This document shows, in pieces, positions 26,896 to 35,992 of a stretch of 64,000 nucleotides of DNA (positions within the stretch are counted from its first letter, which is position 1; every line of letters starts with the position of its first letter). The position numbers and the translations under genes are program-made. The notes under the pieces were generated by a model. The model worked only from the letters and a program-made list of their open reading frames with translations, was not told where the DNA came from and did not search any database. The DNA is from Peptococcaceae bacterium UBA5752 (GTDB taxonomy: Bacteria; Bacillota; Dehalobacteriia; UBA4068): the NCBI GenBank assembly GCA_002419055.1, contig DIFI01000021.1, positions 62,001 through 126,000 on the forward strand, given 5' to 3'.

Positions 26896-27924
26896 TTATA
26901 AAGTTTGCTTCAGGCTTTCTATCACTTTTTCCTGCCATGATTCTGTATGGATTACGCGTCCGGTCATGCAGCCGCGCAGAAAACGCAGATGTGCGTTCCG
27001 CTCTGCTGCCATGGAATAAAGCGGATTAGCCTTTAGTGCGCCCTCTTCCATGAAAATAATCTCACGGTGCAGGCCCATAGCTTCCATGGCATGGCGCAGG
27101 CGTTTATCGAAAGCCTCTGCGCCGCAGGTAAAGCCGTACAAATAGGTTGCAGATTTTTCCCCCGTAATCAGTTCTACGGCAGCCGAGCCATTGCCGACAG
27201 CGGCGATCCAGAATGCACTGCCGCCGGGAGAGAAGAGCCCCGAGATCACGCAGTCTCTTCCGCAGGTATTCTGCAGAAAGCGATAGCGTTCCAACGCTTC
27301 GCCCAGGCGGTTGTCCATACCGGCTGCCAATGACGTATGCGCGGCCTGCCATTGTTGCTGCGATTCCTTGCGGAATTTGCCGAGGTTTTCAAAAAAGGGT
27401 TTTGTGTTCCGCCCCAGCCGGATCAGATCATAGCTTTCCTCGGTATCAAGCGTGATATGGATGGTGTAGTTGCCCAGCGTCAAACCCTCCACAAAGCACA
27501 GTGGAATGCGCCTGCCACTGCAGTCGGCAGGCATGATACAGACGCATGTCTGGTACAGGCTGAGCTTTGCTGTCCCGTTGGCCTTTCCGCCGTTGTCAGT
27601 ATAACTGTATTCGCCCTCAGCCTCCATCAACGGTACGGTCTCCACAAATAGCGACTCCCGGCTGCGGCGGTTATAAGCCAGCCATAGTTGCTCATAGAAG
27701 CCTTCCGTGTCGTGGCCCATTTGCGAAAGCTCGACCTTTCCATCCGCAGTATCGAGGAAAAAGTGATAGTTATGCAGGCAAAAGCTACGGATATTGGCAT
27801 AATCCAGCAGGAACGCCCCATTTTCCGTCTGGAAATCCAGTTTGTCTTTGCCTATATGTACAACGGCTTCTCCGCTATATTGCGGAGAAGCCATTGTGCA
27901 TTTATAATGGACGTCGTTTGTCAT
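26896..27924 (-). CDS. Conserved hypothetical protein, partner of the zinc-ribbon gene
   Basis: A 342-residue protein I cannot assign. The N-terminal 200 residues are beta-rich and look like two repeats of a PH-like unit (VVHIGKDKLDFQTENGAFLLDYANIRSF in the first, LSLYQTCVCIMPADCSGRRIPL in the second), each ending in a helix. A helical linker rich in Gln follows, then a third beta domain (DCVISGLFSPGGSAFWIAAV). The ATG at 27924 lies 2 bp after the stop of the upstream zinc-ribbon gene, so the two are translationally coupled. No signal peptide or membrane segment. Confidence 0.6.
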   Translation of the reverse strand: MTNDVHYKCTMASPQYSGEAVVHIGKDKLDFQTENGAFLLDYANIRSFCLHNYHFFLDTADGKVELSQMGHDTEGFYEQLWLAYNRRSRESLFVETVPLMEAEGEYSYTDNGGKANGTAKLSLYQTCVCIMPADCSGRRIPLCFVEGLTLGNYTIHITLDTEESYDLIRLGRNTKPFFENLGKFRKESQQQWQAAHTSLAAGMDNRLGEALERYRFLQNTCGRDCVISGLFSPGGSAFWIAAVGNGSAAVELITGEKSATYLYGFTCGAEAFDKRLRHAMEAMGLHREIIFMEEGALKANPLYSMAAERNAHLRFLRGCMTGRVIHTESWQEKVIESLKQTL

Positions 27925-27926
27925 AT

Positions 27927-28673
27927 TTACAATTTTGAACCGCACTCGCCGCAGAATTTGGTTCCCGGCTCGTTTTCAGTACCGCAGCTGGGGCAGACGG
28001 CTTTGGCGCTCATGGGAGTACCGCATTCAGGGCAGAACTTGATGCCGAGAGCTACTCCTGCTCCGCAGTTGCTGCATTTTTGCAGGCCGATGGGCGCGCC
28101 ACAGTTCTGGCAGAATTTGCCGCTGCCGGCGGGATGGCCGCATTGGGGGCAGACCGTGGTACGGCTTTCGATCTTGCCGTTCCATACCGTCGCTTTCTCT
28201 GCAGCTTCATCTATGTTCCGCTGCATGGCCTGCGAACGGGCTTTGGCAACATAAGTGCTTTCTCTGGGAGCACATTCCACGCACAGGCCTTCTTCTTCGT
28301 TCCAACAGTCGACGCAGACCCATTTCTGGCAGGAAGGACATTTGCGAAAATGGGGTTTTACCTCTGCCTGCGCCTGATCAAAGGCGGCTTCCTGCTCCTT
28401 GCGCCACTGCGGGCTCTGATTGTTGAGGCGGTCGCCGATGAGGTCGCTGCCGCGTTCCATTGCCCACCCGAGGTCGCCGAGTTTACCGCCGAGTAAACCA
28501 CCGAGTACGCCGGCTCCGCGTCCTAAACGTTCGGTACGTCTGCTCTGATTATATGTACTGGATTCGACAAAGGTGGATTTGAAACCGTTACCGCAGCAGT
28601 CGCAGAAGAATTCAAACTGAAAACCTGCGTCTGTGGAAAGGTCATCGTGGTTGCGTGTGAAAGAATGTAACAT
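27927..28673 (-). CDS. Multi-zinc-ribbon protein
   Basis: A 248-residue protein with zinc-binding pairs throughout: FFCDCCG near residue 23, CPSCQKWVCVDCW and LCVECA near 113-135, then three tandem C-terminal ribbons CPQCG/FCQNCG, CSNCG/FCPECG, CPSCG/FCGECG. The segment between (LGRGAGVLGGLLGGKLGDLG) is Gly-rich and could insert in or touch membranes. Such proteins often act as scaffolds beside membrane or kinase-like partners. It is directly followed by the 342-residue gene, its likely partner. Function unknown. Confidence 0.75.
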   Translation of the reverse strand: MLHSFTRNHDDLSTDAGFQFEFFCDCCGNGFKSTFVESSTYNQSRRTERLGRGAGVLGGLLGGKLGDLGWAMERGSDLIGDRLNNQSPQWRKEQEAAFDQAQAEVKPHFRKCPSCQKWVCVDCWNEEEGLCVECAPRESTYVAKARSQAMQRNIDEAAEKATVWNGKIESRTTVCPQCGHPAGSGKFCQNCGAPIGLQKCSNCGAGVALGIKFCPECGTPMSAKAVCPSCGTENEPGTKFCGECGSKL

Positions 28674-29090
28674 GGTATTTTACCTCCTGCCTTCCGACTC
28701 TAACTTATATAATATATAGTAAATTCTAGCATGCTCCATATTGTTTGTAAATACTATGCTGTCAGTAGAACGAGACAACCTGCAATGTTTAAGCTGTGCT
28801 GTTTTGATATTCAGATGCGCGTGAAGTTATTTTAATGCTGTTTTATATTTGATATTATTTGCTTTCTGCTTGCCGCGGTTCGGTAGGTATGTATATTGTG
28901 CTGCTGTTTTATTATTCTTGCTTTATAGTACCGTACGTTAACTACCTGATCGAGCCGCAGCTCCCAAAGCAAATCGCAGATCCGGTATGGAACGGCGCGA
29001 ATAACGCTATATCAGTCACAAGCCGACTGAGAAGGCCCGCGATGTACCGATGATTGGTTGCGGGCTTTCTGTATTTCTGTTGTCGGTTTG
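28674..29090. other. Intergenic gap
   Basis: No supported gene. It holds the upstream region of the zinc-ribbon gene and, at 29032-29068, a hairpin with arms AAGGCCCGC and GCGGGCTTT that may serve the leftward permease gene but has a long loop and a weak T run. Confidence 0.5.
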
Positions 29091-30209
29091 CTAGGGCAGC
29101 AGCGTCGCCGCTGCCAAAAGTACCGCCAGCAGCGCAAAATTAAGCGCAGAAAAATAGAGCAGGTAATAACCTTTGCGGGCACTATTTCGGCAGCCGTAGA
29201 GCCGAAATGAGATCAGACTGGCTAAGGATGCGACCAATGTACCCAAACCGCCGATGTTGACGCCAATCAGCAGCTTAGCTGCATTATCACTGAAAGGGGC
29301 CAGCAAAATGGCTGCGGGCACATTGCTGATTACTTGGCTGACCAGTGCTCCCATCAGCGTTTCCCGCCCGTTGATCAGTGTGCTGAGCGCTGCGGCGAGC
29401 TGGTCGCTTTGGCTGATATTGCCGACGATGATAAAAAAGCAGACGAAAATGCCCAGCAGCGAATAATCGACGCGGCGCAAAACAGCGCGGTCGCTCAAGT
29501 AAAACCAGCCACCGGTCAGCAACAGGCAAAGCCAGTAGGGCAGCAGATGCGCGACGCTAAGCAAGCAGATGACAAAGATGACGGTGCAACGGATCGCCGC
29601 CGGTTTATTAAGCTGTGTTTTGCTGATATTAGGTTTGATTTTACACGGCAGATCCTGTTTGCGTAGCAGTATCAGCATAATTAAAACGAAGCTGAGTAGC
29701 CCCAAAGGCAGCATGATCTGTAAATATTGACCAATACCAAGCTGATAGTAATAATAAAGAAATAAGCTTTGGGGGTTACCGACAGGCGTTACCATACTGC
29801 CGAGATTGGCGGCGATTGTCTCCATAACGATCAATTGCGCCAGCGCTTTTTCATCGCTACCGCCCCAGATGGTGATGGTCAGCGGCACCAATGTCAGCAG
29901 CGCTACGTCATTGGTGATCAGCATCGAGGCGAAGAAGCAGACGGCAGTCAGCAAAAGCGAGACGTTTTTGCTGTTATCACTCTTCGCCGTGATTGCGCGG
30001 CACACTGCGTCAAATATACCGCAGCTGCGATAACCGGCCATCACCGCCATCAGACAAAAGAGCAGTGAGATCACCCGTAAATCTATGTAGCCTAAACTTC
30101 CCGCCAGCGCCGCCGCCTTATCTGCCGTTATCAGCAGCGAGATGACAGCAAGCGCGATCATTGCCGCCAGCAGCTTCTCCCGCCGCAAAAAACATATTAT
30201 CCGGTGCAT
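29091..30209 (-). CDS. SLC13/ArsB-NhaD type anion permease
   Basis: A 372-residue integral membrane protein with about ten hydrophobic segments. ITNDVALLTLVPLT and NLGSMVTPVGNPQSLFLY are the hallmark helical-hairpin loops of the ion transporter superfamily (citrate, arsenite or divalent anion carriers), and a second related loop GTLVASLASLISF near the C-terminus completes the inverted repeat. It is somewhat shorter than typical members. Substrate unknown. It is monogenic, with GGAAGG before the ATG and a long hairpin just upstream. Confidence 0.82.
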   Translation of the reverse strand: MHRIICFLRREKLLAAMIALAVISLLITADKAAALAGSLGYIDLRVISLLFCLMAVMAGYRSCGIFDAVCRAITAKSDNSKNVSLLLTAVCFFASMLITNDVALLTLVPLTITIWGGSDEKALAQLIVMETIAANLGSMVTPVGNPQSLFLYYYYQLGIGQYLQIMLPLGLLSFVLIMLILLRKQDLPCKIKPNISKTQLNKPAAIRCTVIFVICLLSVAHLLPYWLCLLLTGGWFYLSDRAVLRRVDYSLLGIFVCFFIIVGNISQSDQLAAALSTLINGRETLMGALVSQVISNVPAAILLAPFSDNAAKLLIGVNIGGLGTLVASLASLISFRLYGCRNSARKGYYLLYFSALNFALLAVLLAAATLLP

Positions 30210-30230
30210 CTATATAGCCTTCCTTGATCA

Positions 30231-30307
30231 TAAATCGCTAAGACAAATAATACAAAGATAAATACACGCTTAATGTGTATTTATCTTTGTATTATTTGCT
30301 TAATTTG
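30231..30307. repeat. Dispersed palindromic element, copy 1
   Basis: A perfect 24-bp inverted repeat (30244-30267 and 30275-30298) with a 7-base loop, flanked by ATCGCTAAGACAAATAA on the left and TTGCTTAAT on the right. A related element with the same flanks and a shorter stem is at 37143-37210. It may act as a bidirectional terminator between the permease and radical SAM genes. Confidence 0.75.
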
Positions 30308-30348
30308 CGTTTCTGTCAAGGCAAAAGCTTATTATTTTCTTTATATAG

Positions 30349-31695
30349 TTAATTAATATGGTATGAAATCCACTGGGCAAATTTTCCGATTCTGTTAAAC
30401 GATATAAGATCACAGAATTTCTCCGTCATACTGCCAAACTTTCTATATAAAAAATTAAAGGCAAGATACGGCGCCCACTGCTTTTTTGATCTCGGCATTC
30501 TCTTCAAAATATTTTTGAAGCTATATACATTCTTATATATCCAGATATAACCGTTGTAAAGTTCTTGCGGAGTCATGTTCTGCGGTTGATAAACAACATT
30601 TGCAGTATTATATTTTGACAGGTCATAATCGATAATTCTCTTCTGTTTGACAAATTCATCATATACCTTGGTCCCCGGATATGGAGTAAGAATATGTGAC
30701 GTAACTGTTTCGATTTTATTTTTGACAATCCATTCCAAAGTCGTCTTAAATGTTGTGTTATCGTCGCCATCCAATCCAAATACAAAACTGGCATTGATCA
30801 TTATTCCTCGTTTATGAATTTCATCTACAAGATTTGCATATTTTTTGACATTATTTTGTCCCTTATGTACGTTACTAATTGCATATTCGTTCAAACTTTC
30901 AAATCCAATGAATAGGCTCTGACATCCTGCGTCTGTCATTTCGTCAAGTAAATCAAGCATGTTGCCAATGTTCACAGACACGGCTGCATTCCATTTTAAT
31001 TTCAAAGGTTTGATTGCTTTGAGCAATTCTTTCGTCCATGCGGGATTGCCAATGAAATTATCATCAATGAACATAATATGTTTTGTGCAAAGAGCTTTGA
31101 TATCTGCAATAACATTCTTTACAGGGCGGTTAATATAAAGCTTTTTATAAGCTTCACAGCTGTTATAGCAAAAATCACACTGAAACGGACAGCCGCGGCT
31201 GGTGCTGATAATATTTGTATACAGATATTTAGATTTATCAATAAAATCATAGGCCGGTGAAACGATTTCATCTCCACGGATGCCATCTTTACAGCGATAT
31301 AGCTTCTTTAATGAATTATTTTGCAGATCATCGATAATTTGCGGCCATGTTGATTCCGCCATTTCCACACATACTGCATCAAAATAGGCAGTTGAACTGT
31401 CCGGATATGCCGTTATATGGATACCACCCGCAACTACCGGAACTCCTCGATTCCTAAATTCCTTGGCAATCTCAATTGCTCTTGGCATTACATCTACTGT
31501 AACGGTAATACCGATAATATCAGCAGGGGCATCATAATTAATCTCTTCAATGTTTTCATTTTCAATGATAACTTTATGTTCTTTATAAAACATTTTTGTG
31601 ATTGTCAAAAGCGCCAATAAAGGTGACATGCGAGTTTTTAAATCTGTATCCATGGGTCTTTTATTCATTTTGGGCTGGATCAGTTTTATTATCAT
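30349..31695 (-). CDS. B12-binding-domain radical SAM protein
   Basis: A 448-residue protein. The N-terminal domain (DIIGITVTVDVMPRAIEIA, VVAGGIHITAYP) is a B12-binding-like Rossmann unit. The radical SAM core carries CPFQCDFCY (CxxxCxxC) near residue 173, HIMFIDDNFIGN and FIGFESLNE, and FGLDGDDNTTF. It belongs to the BchE/HpnJ-like group that often methylates or rearranges lipids and secondary metabolites; the substrate is not visible. The ATG at 31695 with TTGGAGC is preferred over an ATG 18 codons upstream. No pathway genes flank it. Confidence 0.82.
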   Translation of the reverse strand: MIIKLIQPKMNKRPMDTDLKTRMSPLLALLTITKMFYKEHKVIIENENIEEINYDAPADIIGITVTVDVMPRAIEIAKEFRNRGVPVVAGGIHITAYPDSSTAYFDAVCVEMAESTWPQIIDDLQNNSLKKLYRCKDGIRGDEIVSPAYDFIDKSKYLYTNIISTSRGCPFQCDFCYNSCEAYKKLYINRPVKNVIADIKALCTKHIMFIDDNFIGNPAWTKELLKAIKPLKLKWNAAVSVNIGNMLDLLDEMTDAGCQSLFIGFESLNEYAISNVHKGQNNVKKYANLVDEIHKRGIMINASFVFGLDGDDNTTFKTTLEWIVKNKIETVTSHILTPYPGTKVYDEFVKQKRIIDYDLSKYNTANVVYQPQNMTPQELYNGYIWIYKNVYSFKNILKRMPRSKKQWAPYLAFNFLYRKFGSMTEKFCDLISFNRIGKFAQWISYHIN

Positions 31696-31909
31696 TATAG
31701 CTCCAAAGTGGTGTTTTCTTTGTCCGTTCCAATAATACACATAATACATAACGTATGATATAAATCATACTGTCATTTGTTCCACCCATTTTTTAGTAGG
31801 TTTTGTATGATATTGTAATTTGGAAAACTACCTTGGATTTAGCCCTAATCTACCAAATGCAGTATTTCTATATGTAAAATGCTTATAGTCTTGTGCAAGA
31901 CAAATTGGA

Positions 31910-32027
31910 ATGATCAGTGGGTATATGCGATTCAATGATTGCGCGGGGGGACTTCAGTGTTATAATATCTGGGTTTTCCCTGAGTTTATGCTTATATTCG
32001 ATCGCTTCCATAGGACAACCACAGATG
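31910..32027 (-). pseudogene. Duplicated 3' fragment of the EFR1 ferredoxin gene
   Basis: These 118 bp align with a few small gaps to 34211-34322, covering the last Cys motif (ICGCPMEAIEYKHK), the stop region and about 27 bases of 3' flank of the EFR1 gene. Upstream of the last cluster motif the similarity stops abruptly. Small indels shift the frame after KHK. It is a direct repeat about 2.3 kb from the intact gene. Confidence 0.88.
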
Positions 32028-32324
32028 TTATTCCGACTAATGTTGAAAAACCATATCAGTGAGCTAAAGGAGCATATAAAGTTAGGATAACTTTTTATGG
32101 ATTGTACGGGAGACGAACGATGAAATGTTCTGCCAACCTGAAAAGGTCGGGATAACAAAGTGAATTTTCCGTTTGGTCAAAGGTACAAGGATACCGTTTA
32201 GATATAGTATTCCGGTGGGAATTCTTATCCTGGCTAAAATATTAGGAACTGTATCACTTGGTAAGCGTTGAATATCTCGCTGATCAAATGATAAGAGCGC
32301 AGCTCAAGGAATATGCAACTAATT

Positions 32325-32368
32325 AAAAAACTCCCATGGAATAATCCAATAATCCATGGGAGTTTTTT
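32325..32368. terminator. Strong bidirectional terminator after the DUF11-like gene
   Basis: Perfect 16-bp arms (AAAAAACTCCCATGGA / TCCATGGGAGTTTTTT) with a 12-base loop, starting 12 bp after the stop of the leftward gene. Confidence 0.88.
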
Positions 32369-32379
32369 AATTTAATGTT

Positions 32380-33759
32380 TTATAAACAGGGTGTAAGACA
32401 AGTTTGGAGAAGTTCTACCTCTATATTTGCAGTAGCAGGAAGATTTTCTGTGCCCTCGTAAACAAGATTCTCAATATCTTTCGGAGATACATTTGTTATC
32501 GTGTTAACAACAGAAGCCTTAGCTACTGAACTTGAAACAAGAGTGTAACTAATCGTTTTTTCAAAACTTCCATTTAAAGGAACAGCAGCGTTTCTGCAAA
32601 TTATATCAATGCTGATGGGCCCAACTATATTAGTATTCAAAGGAATAGGTGTGAGCGTATCAGCGTAATATGCTTCACAACCGTTGAAGCTTGAGAAATT
32701 AACAGTTACACCAATGGGTATTTGCATTCGATCAAATATATCAATAACTACATCAGGCGAATTACCGATACTTGAAATTGTAATTTTAAAGGTTCCTACA
32801 CTGCCATTGACCGAGCAACATTTATCGGCTCTGAGTTTAACAACATTTAATGTTGTTCCACACAAATCTGCTGATTCCGTACCTTCCGCGGCGGCACGTG
32901 CCATATTGCTTATTAAATAACCGCCGGGGCTGCTGATCCCAATAATGGGGATAGTATAAGTTATAACAACTCTTCCGCCGGGTACGATTGTTCCAATGCT
33001 TCCGAGTATTTTCACTTTTCCTGGTATACTGGTATCTATTCTGAGGGAAGACGGAGATACTGTAATAGTACCTATTGATAATTGCAAAGGAATTGTTATT
33101 ATATCTTCAAATTCCACAAGACTCAAAGCGCCTTTTCCAACATTGTCTACATGGACCTCATATTTAAATGAGGCTTGATTATTACTGATAACAGTGGCAC
33201 ATTCTTTTGATACGAGCAGTTTTCCCTTTTCCGTGCACCCGGGTACAATAAAGCAATTAGTGCATGCAAATTTATAAACAACATTAGTAGCTTTAACACT
33301 TATTGGCTGAACTGCTTCAGGATAATCTCCGATTATGCGTATTCTGTATTCGACGCAAAGGCCTTTATCATACCTGTCGTCTGTTTCGATTTTCAGAAAC
33401 TGAAAACCAGTAGGGGCAGGGCCGAAATTTGGATCATTCTGAATGAGTTCAAATGGCACGGTATTAAAGATACCGCAGCCATCAATTTTCTCTTCCACGG
33501 TAATATTTGTTGCATTTATTTCAAGACAAATTGGAATTCCAATTCCGCTTATTCCTCTTGTTGTGCTATTGCAATCAGTTAGGAATTTATACGTCCAAAA
33601 TGAAGCGTTGAGATCAAGAACAAAGGTAGGGTTGTTAACCACCGAACCATCGGGCAGGGTCTGACACTCCGGTTGTAAGGCGGTTATTCCGGTCTGCGTA
33701 CCACAACAACATATATTTGAATATGGCAGACATTCGCACGGCTGTGCTGGCAAAGCCAT
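32380..33759 (-). CDS. Cys-rich DUF11-like repeat protein, candidate spore-surface protein
   Basis: A 459-residue protein with no signal peptide. The N-terminus is dense in Cys (PCECLPYSNICCCG). The rest is beta-rich, with at least two units of the conserved-repeat (DUF11) type: VHVDNVGKGALSLVEFEDIITIP and ITISSIGNSPDVVIDIFD, each followed by a tract of strands, and ends in TCLTPC. Secreted DUF11 proteins normally have signal peptides; the lack of one, the Cys content and a sigmaK-like promoter argue for assembly on the spore surface from the mother cell. AAGGAGTG precedes the ATG. It lies between the EFR1 gene and the duplicated EFR1 3' end. Function is inferred only. Confidence 0.65.
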   Translation of the reverse strand: MALPAQPCECLPYSNICCCGTQTGITALQPECQTLPDGSVVNNPTFVLDLNASFWTYKFLTDCNSTTRGISGIGIPICLEINATNITVEEKIDGCGIFNTVPFELIQNDPNFGPAPTGFQFLKIETDDRYDKGLCVEYRIRIIGDYPEAVQPISVKATNVVYKFACTNCFIVPGCTEKGKLLVSKECATVISNNQASFKYEVHVDNVGKGALSLVEFEDIITIPLQLSIGTITVSPSSLRIDTSIPGKVKILGSIGTIVPGGRVVITYTIPIIGISSPGGYLISNMARAAAEGTESADLCGTTLNVVKLRADKCCSVNGSVGTFKITISSIGNSPDVVIDIFDRMQIPIGVTVNFSSFNGCEAYYADTLTPIPLNTNIVGPISIDIICRNAAVPLNGSFEKTISYTLVSSSVAKASVVNTITNVSPKDIENLVYEGTENLPATANIEVELLQTCLTPCL

Positions 33760-33782
33760 AATATCACTCCTTAAAATATTTT

Positions 33783-33806
33783 TTAGAGCTATAAAAATAG
33801 CTCTAA
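33783..33806 (-). promoter_or_regulatory. 5' leader hairpin of the DUF11-like gene
   Basis: A perfect 9-bp stem (TTAGAGCTA / TAGCTCTAA) with a 6-base AT loop lies between the putative promoter and the ribosome site, and could stabilise the mRNA. Confidence 0.6.
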
Positions 33807-33808
33807 GT

Positions 33809-33837
33809 TATTTTATGCACATTGATAAGGAACGGTT
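33809..33837 (-). promoter_or_regulatory. SigmaK-like promoter of the DUF11-like gene
   Basis: On the minus strand CATAAAATA (33809-33817) fits the sigmaK -10 pattern CATAnnnTA, and AACC (33834-33837), containing the -35 AC, lies 16 bp upstream. Short motifs can occur by chance. Confidence 0.45.
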
Positions 33838-34144
33838 ACTTGTTATTCCCCCAGACATTTGTGCAGGCGTTTCATGCAGCAGATTATATAATTCAGTATC
33901 CTGCGCTTAACCTGCTGTAAACATAAACTTTGGATTTTGTACGGTAGTTTATGGGAATCAGCAAGATTTTGTCACAGTCTTCAAGTTGAAGGTACGACAG
34001 ATATTTTCGGATGGTCCAGATCATCTTTTAATAATATTTTAATTTAGCCGCAGCAAGTTAAGCAATGGATTGGTAAGCAACTTTGGTTGAATAAATCAAC
34101 CTGCGCGATACTTGTGCTGAGGCTGATTTGGGCATTAAAGAATA
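33838..34144. other. Intergenic gap
   Basis: No supported gene. A 40-codon open stretch on the minus strand (about 33905-34035) has no ribosome site and no recognisable family; it may be a remnant. Confidence 0.4.
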
Positions 34145-34182
34145 AAAACAACATCTAAGCTTTATTGCTTAGATGTTGTTTT
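34145..34182. terminator. Terminator downstream of the EFR1 gene
   Basis: Perfect 16-bp arms (AAAACAACATCTAAGC / GCTTAGATGTTGTTTT), 6-base loop, followed by T residues on the plus strand and preceded by A residues, so it works in both directions. Confidence 0.85.
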
Positions 34183-34237
34183 TTTGAGTATCTCTAAGGA
34201 CCACCGAAAGATGATTGAGGATATGCCGATTCAATGA

Positions 34238-34987
34238 TTAGACGGGGGGACTTTTGAAATATCTGTGTTTTCCCTGCGTTTTATGCTTATATTCGATCGC
34301 TTCCATAGGACAACCACAGATGCAAGCCATGCAATGGGTGCAGTTAAGCCCCCATTGCGGCTTGCTGTCGGTGATTTTGATATTGTTCAATGAGCACAAC
34401 TGAGCACATTTTCCGCAACCGTTGCAGGACGCGGTCGCATTAAAGCCCTTGGCGTTTATTAACATATAGAATACGTTATTAGCAACATCGCTTTTCAACC
34501 TGTTGGTAAACTTCATTCTTTCAGAGGGCAAGTGCTCCTCATTTTTGATGTATTCTGCAATATTGAGTATCTGCGGGAGTGCCCGCGCAACTATTTTATC
34601 GGCCTGTGTTTTGTCGGGCGTATTAAACATAGCAATATAGTTTTCAGGCATGACGACCGATGCCAAACCTAAAAAGTCAAAGCCTTTTTCCTCACAGGCG
34701 ATTTTTGCGTATTGCACCGAGTTTCCGGTATCAGAACCGCAGGTGAGGACGACGTAGGCTTTGTCGCTACCTACAAATTGCCTATTTTCTATAAATGCAC
34801 TCACTACCCTTGGCATCCGCCAGGCATAGGTTGGCGAGACGAACACAAACGGTTTCTCGGAGTGCAGAGCATCAACGCTGCCGTTTTTGATCAGTTCGTT
34901 GAGGCAGACAAGTTCATCACCTGTCACAGATTGGATGGCCTGCGCCGCATAACGGCTGTTGCCTGTACCACTGAAATATAGGATCAT
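34238..34987 (-). CDS. EFR1 family ferredoxin (flavodoxin plus two 4Fe-4S clusters)
   Basis: A 249-residue protein. Residues 1 to about 150 form a flavodoxin-like domain (YFSGTGNSRYAAQ phosphate loop, SPTYAWRMPRVV). Residues about 188-230 hold two 4Fe-4S motifs, CNGCGKCAQLC and CTHCMACICGCP. This is the EFR1 layout of anaerobic Firmicutes, thought to move electrons between flavins and clusters in the cytoplasm. GAGGG lies before the ATG. Its last 40 bp of coding plus 3' flank are repeated at 31910-32027. Confidence 0.9.
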   Translation of the reverse strand: MILYFSGTGNSRYAAQAIQSVTGDELVCLNELIKNGSVDALHSEKPFVFVSPTYAWRMPRVVSAFIENRQFVGSDKAYVVLTCGSDTGNSVQYAKIACEEKGFDFLGLASVVMPENYIAMFNTPDKTQADKIVARALPQILNIAEYIKNEEHLPSERMKFTNRLKSDVANNVFYMLINAKGFNATASCNGCGKCAQLCSLNNIKITDSKPQWGLNCTHCMACICGCPMEAIEYKHKTQGKHRYFKSPPV

Positions 34988-35285
34988 ATATTTACCCTCT
35001 ATATAGTTTAATGTGTGATGTGTGTGTATTTCAGTCCGTATTTATCAGCATCAAACATAAAATATTACTAAACTTTAGCCTGATTATATCATACTCCTGC
35101 GTAAAAAGAAAAGCAGACGTTTCCCTTGGAGCAAAGTCTGTTTATGTCTTATTTGCTTAATAATCAAGCATATTGCGGATCATAAGGTTAGCGAAACTTG
35201 ACATTGTGCAATAAAGGTATAGTATTAAAGAAACGATCTAATAATTGTTATAGATACTGGCGAGAAGCCAAAAGGAGTGTTTTTA

Positions 35286-35867
35286 ATGGAAATTGCAATT
35301 TTAAAAGCGATGGAAAGAAGCGAAGAACCGAAAATAGTCAGAAAGGCCGGTTTTATTCCGGGCGTTCTTAATGAGGCTGGTTCAGATTCTACCTCTGTGA
35401 AATTTGAAATGGCAGCGATGAATAAAATCATCTCAAAACACGGAATGAATGCCAAAATATGGGTTGATTTAGGCGCTGAGAAAAAGTTTGGTTTTATTAA
35501 GGAAATTCAAAAACATGCTGTAGAAGATAAAATCATCCATGTTACAATCCAACTGGTCTCAAAGGATAAAGAGATCAAAATGCAGTTGCCGATTAACTTT
35601 CATGGCAATGCTGAATTGGAACACAGATCGCTGCAGTTACAGGTTTACAAATCAGAGGTCGAAGTTACGGCAAAAGCAGCGCTGATGCCTGATGGGGTGA
35701 TAGTCGACATCTCGGGCAAAGAATCTGGTGAAAACATCACTGCTGTCAATTTGAACCTGCCCGCAGAGATCAAAATACTTGATGCGGATGATGAGATATA
35801 TGCTGTTATCAAGGCTATCAAAGAAGAGATGGTTGAGGAACCTCAAGAAGTTAAACCAGCCGAATAA
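35286..35867 (+). CDS. rplY: 50S ribosomal protein bL25, Ctc form
   Basis: A 193-residue ribosomal protein that binds 5S rRNA. The N-terminal RNA-binding part shows AILKAMERSEEPKIVRKAGFIPGVL in split form (residues 4-27), followed by the C-terminal Ctc beta domain and a Glu-rich end. The long form is the general-stress-type bL25 (Ctc). AAAGGAGTG fixes the ATG at 35286. It is monocistronic, with a strong terminator after it. Confidence 0.9.
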   Translation: MEIAILKAMERSEEPKIVRKAGFIPGVLNEAGSDSTSVKFEMAAMNKIISKHGMNAKIWVDLGAEKKFGFIKEIQKHAVEDKIIHVTIQLVSKDKEIKMQLPINFHGNAELEHRSLQLQVYKSEVEVTAKAALMPDGVIVDISGKESGENITAVNLNLPAEIKILDADDEIYAVIKAIKEEMVEEPQEVKPAE

Positions 35868-35917
35868 TAGAGAATCAAGAGATAATGCCCTAAAGTCTCA
35901 AATGCATCTATAAAATA

Positions 35918-35949
35918 ATAGCCTCCCAAAATTGCTTTTGGGAGGCTAT
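35918..35949 (+). terminator. Terminator after rplY
   Basis: Perfect 14-bp arms (ATAGCCTCCCAAAA / TTTTGGGAGGCTAT) with a 4-base loop; the T run after it is weak. Confidence 0.8.
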
Positions 35950-35992
35950 ATTTCTATATCAGGGCAGACAACAATAAGTTTCCGTTGTCTGT

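Noticed and set aside
28859..29053. A 64-codon plus-strand frame with a hydrophobic start
   Set aside because: TTG start, no ribosome site, no family, and it runs into a hairpin.
31883..32158. A 91-codon minus-strand frame
   Set aside because: It contains the duplicated EFR1 3' end in a shifted frame and has no ribosome site, so it is a fragment, not a gene.
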